Part shown: positions 61,070 through 64,000 of the stretch, one piece after another | Position numbering within the stretch: position 1 is the first letter of the stretch | How the letters are laid out: the number at the start of each line of letters is the position of its first letter | DNA from: Parvibium lacunae | Lineage (GTDB): Bacteria > Pseudomonadota > Gammaproteobacteria > Burkholderiales > Burkholderiaceae_D | Assembly (NCBI RefSeq): GCF_003335215.1 | Contig: NZ_QPGB01000004.1 | Span: 153,550-217,549, forward strand | Reading direction: 5' to 3' | DNA length: 64,000 nt | The notes under the pieces: generated by a model | Database searches by the model: none | Told to the model about the DNA's origin: nothing | What the model saw: the letters and a program-made list of their open reading frames with translations, nothing else | Position numbers and translations under genes: made by a program

Positions 61070-61109
61070 GACCCCAAATAAAACAAAACCTTACGTTAGC
61101 GACACCCAC

Positions 61110-62093
61110 TCATGCCGGTGCGCTGGCCGCCGGTATAGCAAAGGCTAACCCCCGCAAGACTAACTCTGGTACCGCCAAAAGCGTTACCGCGGCCACACCC
61201 GGCAGGTTCTTTTCTAGCATAGATAAATGTGCGTCCTGCAGCGCCTTTAACAGCCCCTGGCTATGCCCACCGGCAAGAATAAGTGCGACGACCGGCGTGG
61301 TGCTGACAGGGTTGGCTGGGGTGAGTGGCATCGCGCTCACCCGGCTTAATGCTAACAGCAATGCCCCAATTTGGGCATCCCAGACGCCTTGTTCCAAAGC
61401 TTGCGCGGTGTTTTGGCCCCAGCCGATAGCGCGGGGTGCATGCGCATCGGCATCGGGGTGCGGCAAGTTGGCGGTGCCTTGCGCCAGACTCTCCCACATC
61501 AGCCGAAGACCTGGCAAAATTTGCCCGCCACCATGCCGCCATATCGCTGTTTTGCCAGCGGCTGCGCCACTTGCCGACTCTGCCGTTAGCGCCTCACAGC
61601 ACAACGCATCAATGGTTGTTGCCGTGCCTGCGTTGACGACCACGGCATACCGTATCGAGTCTGGTAGGCCCTGCATTGCGCCGATCAAACTCGCCCAACG
61701 ATCTGCCCCCAAACTGCCGCTAGGGTGATACGGCGAATGCAATTTCTTCGTTCCGTCCGGCGAGATAAACTCAGGCTGTGCTTTCATCATGCTAAACGCA
61801 GCATCAGGCCATCGCTGTTGTAACTCATGAGCCAACGCCGTCATCGCCGTTGCGTGCCGCACCCCGCATACCACGATTGCCCTGGGCGCCGCCCCTGCGA
61901 GAACCCCCATCAGTTGTGCGGCCAGTTGTTCCACCAGGGTTGCCATGGTGCTGCTGCCAACGACGACTGCCCCGCAGTGATCGGCCGCCAGCCAGGGGCT
62001 GCTGAGCAGGCCTGGGCAGGTTTCCGCCAGGGCCCATTTGAGCCTGGTGTTACCCGCATCAAGCAACAGAGCAGGGGCGGTGAGTGCGCGCAT
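61110..62093 (-). CDS. coaX: Type III pantothenate kinase
   Basis: 327 residues, longer than the usual ~255 because of two low-complexity inserts (for example SASGAAAGKTA and VSAMPLTPANPVSTTP). Phosphate loop LLLDAGNTRLKWAL, then GADRWASLIGA and NAGTATTIDAL. It phosphorylates pantothenate in CoA synthesis. Its ATG overlaps the birA stop by one base (TAATG). Confidence 0.94.
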   Translation of the reverse strand: MRALTAPALLLDAGNTRLKWALAETCPGLLSSPWLAADHCGAVVVGSSTMATLVEQLAAQLMGVLAGAAPRAIVVCGVRHATAMTALAHELQQRWPDAAFSMMKAQPEFISPDGTKKLHSPYHPSGSLGADRWASLIGAMQGLPDSIRYAVVVNAGTATTIDALCCEALTAESASGAAAGKTAIWRHGGGQILPGLRLMWESLAQGTANLPHPDADAHAPRAIGWGQNTAQALEQGVWDAQIGALLLALSRVSAMPLTPANPVSTTPVVALILAGGHSQGLLKALQDAHLSMLEKNLPGVAAVTLLAVPELVLRGLAFAIPAASAPA

Positions 62094-62956
62094 TAGGCTT
62101 GGCCTCGTAAGCGCAAACTGACCTCACCCGCATTCACAACGCTGAGTGTGCCGCGTGGGTCGCCAGGGGGCGCATCGCTAACCTGCAATTGCCCTTGTTC
62201 ATCGACCCCAAGTGCCCAAGCAGGCTGATCGGTGCTGCCACGTAGCCAGACTGCCTGACCCATAAGCGCATCCGCCGCCGCATAGTCGGCTTGGAAAGCG
62301 GTAAACCCTGTGGCGGCAAAGCGCTCGGCATACGCCATGATGCGAATCATCAAACGCGCAGCCAGGGCATTACGCTCAGGCACAATAATCCATTCATCCA
62401 GTGCGGTAATGGCTTGCGGAATTGCCGCCTTGAACGCCGTGGGCAAGTGCAGGTTTAAACCCAGGCCAATCACGACGATGGGCGCACTGGCGCTGCCCGT
62501 GGTTTCCAGCAAAATGCCCCCCACTTTTTGTTGCTGTAGCCAGATATCGTTTGGCCACTTCAATTGGCAATCCAAGCCCTCCTCCCGCAATACCTCGCGC
62601 ACCGCGAGTCCGATGACCAGCGCCAGCCCGCTTAAGCGTTCCAAGGCCGGGGCCTGATACCACGCCAACGACAGGGTTAAACTATGACCAGGTGCCGCAA
62701 GCCAGGTTTTCCCCCGCCGCCCACGGCCAGCGGTTTGGCTTTCTGCCAACCGCGCTGCCCACGTGAGAGGTGCCGCCGGTCGGGTTTGGGCAAGCAGGTC
62801 TTCATTGGTCGAGCCGGTGGTTGCGACGACGCTTAGCGCCAATTGTGCTGCTAAACCAGCATCCAGTGCCTGCATCTGCGCGCGTAGATGCAGGGCATCC
62901 AAGGGGTTTACAATCACCGCAGTGGGCTCAGAGGAAATAGAAGTTGGGGTAGACAT
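62093..62956 (-). CDS. birA: Biotin-[acetyl-CoA-carboxylase] ligase
   Basis: 287 residues. BPL/LplA domain with VVATTGSTNEDLLAQ, the biotin/ATP loop ESQTAGRGRRGKTWLAAPG and CQLKWPNDIWLQQQKVGGILLET, and the small C-terminal SH3-like domain. It lacks the N-terminal HTH of E. coli BirA, so it attaches biotin but is not a repressor. First gene of birA-coaX-SPOR. Confidence 0.94.
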   Translation of the reverse strand: MSTPTSISSEPTAVIVNPLDALHLRAQMQALDAGLAAQLALSVVATTGSTNEDLLAQTRPAAPLTWAARLAESQTAGRGRRGKTWLAAPGHSLTLSLAWYQAPALERLSGLALVIGLAVREVLREEGLDCQLKWPNDIWLQQQKVGGILLETTGSASAPIVVIGLGLNLHLPTAFKAAIPQAITALDEWIIVPERNALAARLMIRIMAYAERFAATGFTAFQADYAAADALMGQAVWLRGSTDQPAWALGVDEQGQLQVSDAPPGDPRGTLSVVNAGEVSLRLRGQA

Positions 62957-63109
62957 GGGCGCATCATAGCGCAGGAATATACCCTTGCGGCAAGCAACCG
63001 CTTAGCCAGTTTGGCTGGCTCTGCGCAGGCTCGGGCACCGCTAAGCTTTTTTATAGCTTCTGGCAGAAATAGTCATATTGGGGGGTAAAAAAGCGGTTGT
63101 AGCTTGTAA

Positions 63110-63451
63110 TTAAACATCGTTTAACTCTCGCTGTTCATCTTCGCGCAACAACCATTTTTGATGATGGTGAAAACGGCTCCAACACAAGCCACAGATAATA
63201 ATCATGATCAATAACACGACATAAGATGCAGGAAATATACCTGCAATATTTCCCTGAGGTATTAGATTGATCAACTGTACGATCAAAGGTAGCTGTGCAA
63301 TATATTGCGCAAACCCTTTTAAGGGCTGAAACCCAGTTTGCCAAAAATATAGGGCAGATATAGAGAGTGTCACCCACGCAGTGGGTACGCTCATGACGAT
63401 TGAGATAGCAAGCCACTTATACCGTAATTTTAATCGTTGCGGTCTTTTCAT
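63110..63451 (-). CDS. Small membrane protein with two helices
   Basis: 113 residues with two clear membrane helices (WLAISIVMSVPTAWVTLSISALYFW and FPASYVVLLIMIIICGLCWS), a charged tail and an N-terminal basic segment. It resembles short DUF2798-type membrane proteins but I cannot confirm the family. The DNA is more AT-rich than its neighbours. Alone between birA and the IS remnant. Confidence 0.6.
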   Translation of the reverse strand: MKRPQRLKLRYKWLAISIVMSVPTAWVTLSISALYFWQTGFQPLKGFAQYIAQLPLIVQLINLIPQGNIAGIFPASYVVLLIMIIICGLCWSRFHHHQKWLLREDEQRELNDV

Positions 63452-63641
63452 CTAAAGCTCCCCCGTAGTTAGTATCTTAACCCACACGTCAACGATTAAT
63501 ATAGATTTTCGGTTTACAGATTATTAAAGATAAATCATATGGCGAATTCAGGAATGAAGATTAAAGGGGCCAGGCTAGAATAATTTATTGTTCTCTGACT
63601 TTTACCAATCACAAACTAGCCGTCCTTTTTTTAAGGACAGT

Positions 63642-64000
63642 TGACCTGCTCCCCAACTTAGTCCGAACTGGACGTAGAGTTTGCGGTTAAAAAACTGTCT
63701 GCAAACTGATCAGGGGTTTGATAGCCGATGGCACTATGGGGCCCCTGAGTATTGTAGTCGTGTCGCTATGCCTCGATAAGCTGGCGGGCATGACGCATCG
63801 ACATAAACCAGTGTTCATTCAGGCATTCGTCGCGGAATTTGCCATTGAAACTCTCGATATAAGCGTTCTGCTATGGTTTGCCGGGTTGAATGAAGCGCAA
63901 TTGCAAGCCAACAGCATAGGCCCATTCATACAACGCCTTGCTGACGAATTCTGGACCATTATCGACTGTAATGCCCTTGGGCAAGCCACGGCTCTCGGCC
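63642..64000 (-). mobile_element. IS3-family (IS407-like) element, one end, truncated by the window
   Basis: TGACCTGCTCCCC at 63642-63654 matches the terminal inverted repeat of IS407-group elements (TGACCTGCCCCC-type). The transposase remnant begins four bases inside. The other end lies beyond the window, so target duplications cannot be seen. A small hairpin GTCCTT/AAGGAC (63622-63638) abuts the end outside the element. Confidence 0.75.
63658..64000 (-). pseudogene. IS3-family transposase OrfB, inactivated by two amber codons
   Basis: Minus-strand reading gives AESRGLPKGITVDNGPEFVS, then QLRFIQPGKP, an in-frame TAG at 63871-63873, QNAYIESFNGKFRDECLNEH (catalytic Glu), HARQLIEA, a second TAG at 63766-63768 where Trp is expected, then RHDYNTQGPHSAIGYQTP and a normal TAA at 63658-63660. 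The second Asp (TVDNG) and the Glu of the DDE triad are visible. The start of the gene is outside the window. Both premature stops make it non-functional. Confidence 0.9.

Noticed and set aside
63658..64000. Amber recoding (for example pyrrolysine) of the transposase
   Set aside because: There is no supporting gene in the window and one TAG replaces a conserved Trp, which points to simple nonsense mutation.

Overview
The window looks like a chromosomal segment of a betaproteobacterium of moderate GC content. This rests on gene order and content: gcw_chp-glnK-amtB under a sigma-54 promoter, gshA-gshB-EIIA(Man)-ptsH-ptsI, nucleotidase-slmA, birA-coaX-SPOR, a PhaM-type granule protein and a Bug-type solute-binding protein. 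Genus and species cannot be fixed from the sequence alone. There is no rRNA, tRNA, CRISPR array or prophage that I can see. The only mobile DNA is a decayed IS3-family element at the right edge.

Layout. 1-2.4 kb: end of a histidine kinase translationally coupled to a receiver-DUF3369-GGDEF-EAL regulator. 2.5-8.1 kb: outer-membrane protein, comM-ubiK, then the nitrogen operon (Gcw_chp protein, GlnK, AmtB) with two NtrC-like sites, a sigma-54 promoter and a terminator. 8.3-10.2 kb: three-gene module of an unknown protein, an MglA/Arf-like GTPase with non-standard G motifs and a roadblock protein. 10.3-15.1 kb: glutathione synthesis followed by PTS phosphorelay genes. 15.1-23.7 kb: mixed housekeeping genes (LysE and MFS exporters, lipoprotein, nucleotidase, slmA, pagP, DUF4197, TlpA-like, tcdA, lrgAB).

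23.7-26.6 kb: a compact locus of three probable lipid-acting enzymes (CarF/TMEM189-family desaturase, YiiX-type papain-fold hydrolase, fatty-acid-hydroxylase-superfamily protein) divergent from an XRE regulator. 26.6-28.7 kb: hslR, rfaE2 and an orphan AAA ATPase with a palindromic promoter region.

28.8-40.2 kb is the most interesting part. It holds a B12-dependent photoreceptor-type repressor (LitR/CarH family, with the cobalamin-contacting residues present), a divergent exported glutathione peroxidase, folE2, and a leftward run of about ten genes. These are an FAD oxidoreductase, DUF1365, a CFA-synthase/UfaM-like methyltransferase, a chalcone-isomerase-like protein, a GPH-type transporter, a DUF3833 lipoprotein, a DUF2256 protein, an SDR, an NTF2-like protein and a ferritin-like desaturase. 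Such sets are known from light/singlet-oxygen regulons. A strong hairpin-plus-U-tract RNA with a CCUCCCUCCCU loop lies just ahead of this run and looks like a small RNA or leader attenuator. I found one small gene here (DUF2256, TTG start) that is easily missed.

40.2-51.5 kb: unknown protein, poly-Gly lipoprotein, Tat-exported PhoX, diguanylate cyclase with a PilJ-type sensor, zinc-ribbon membrane protein, FIST sensor, PhaM, degenerate HD-GYP protein, DUF3108. 51.5-59.8 kb: a very large indolepyruvate ferredoxin oxidoreductase, then LysR, CoA-transferase, HMG-CoA-lyase-type enzyme and Bug protein that together suggest uptake and CoA-dependent cleavage of a small branched carboxylic acid. 59.9-63.5 kb: birA-coaX-SPOR-unknown operon and a small membrane protein. 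63.6-64 kb: IS remnant.
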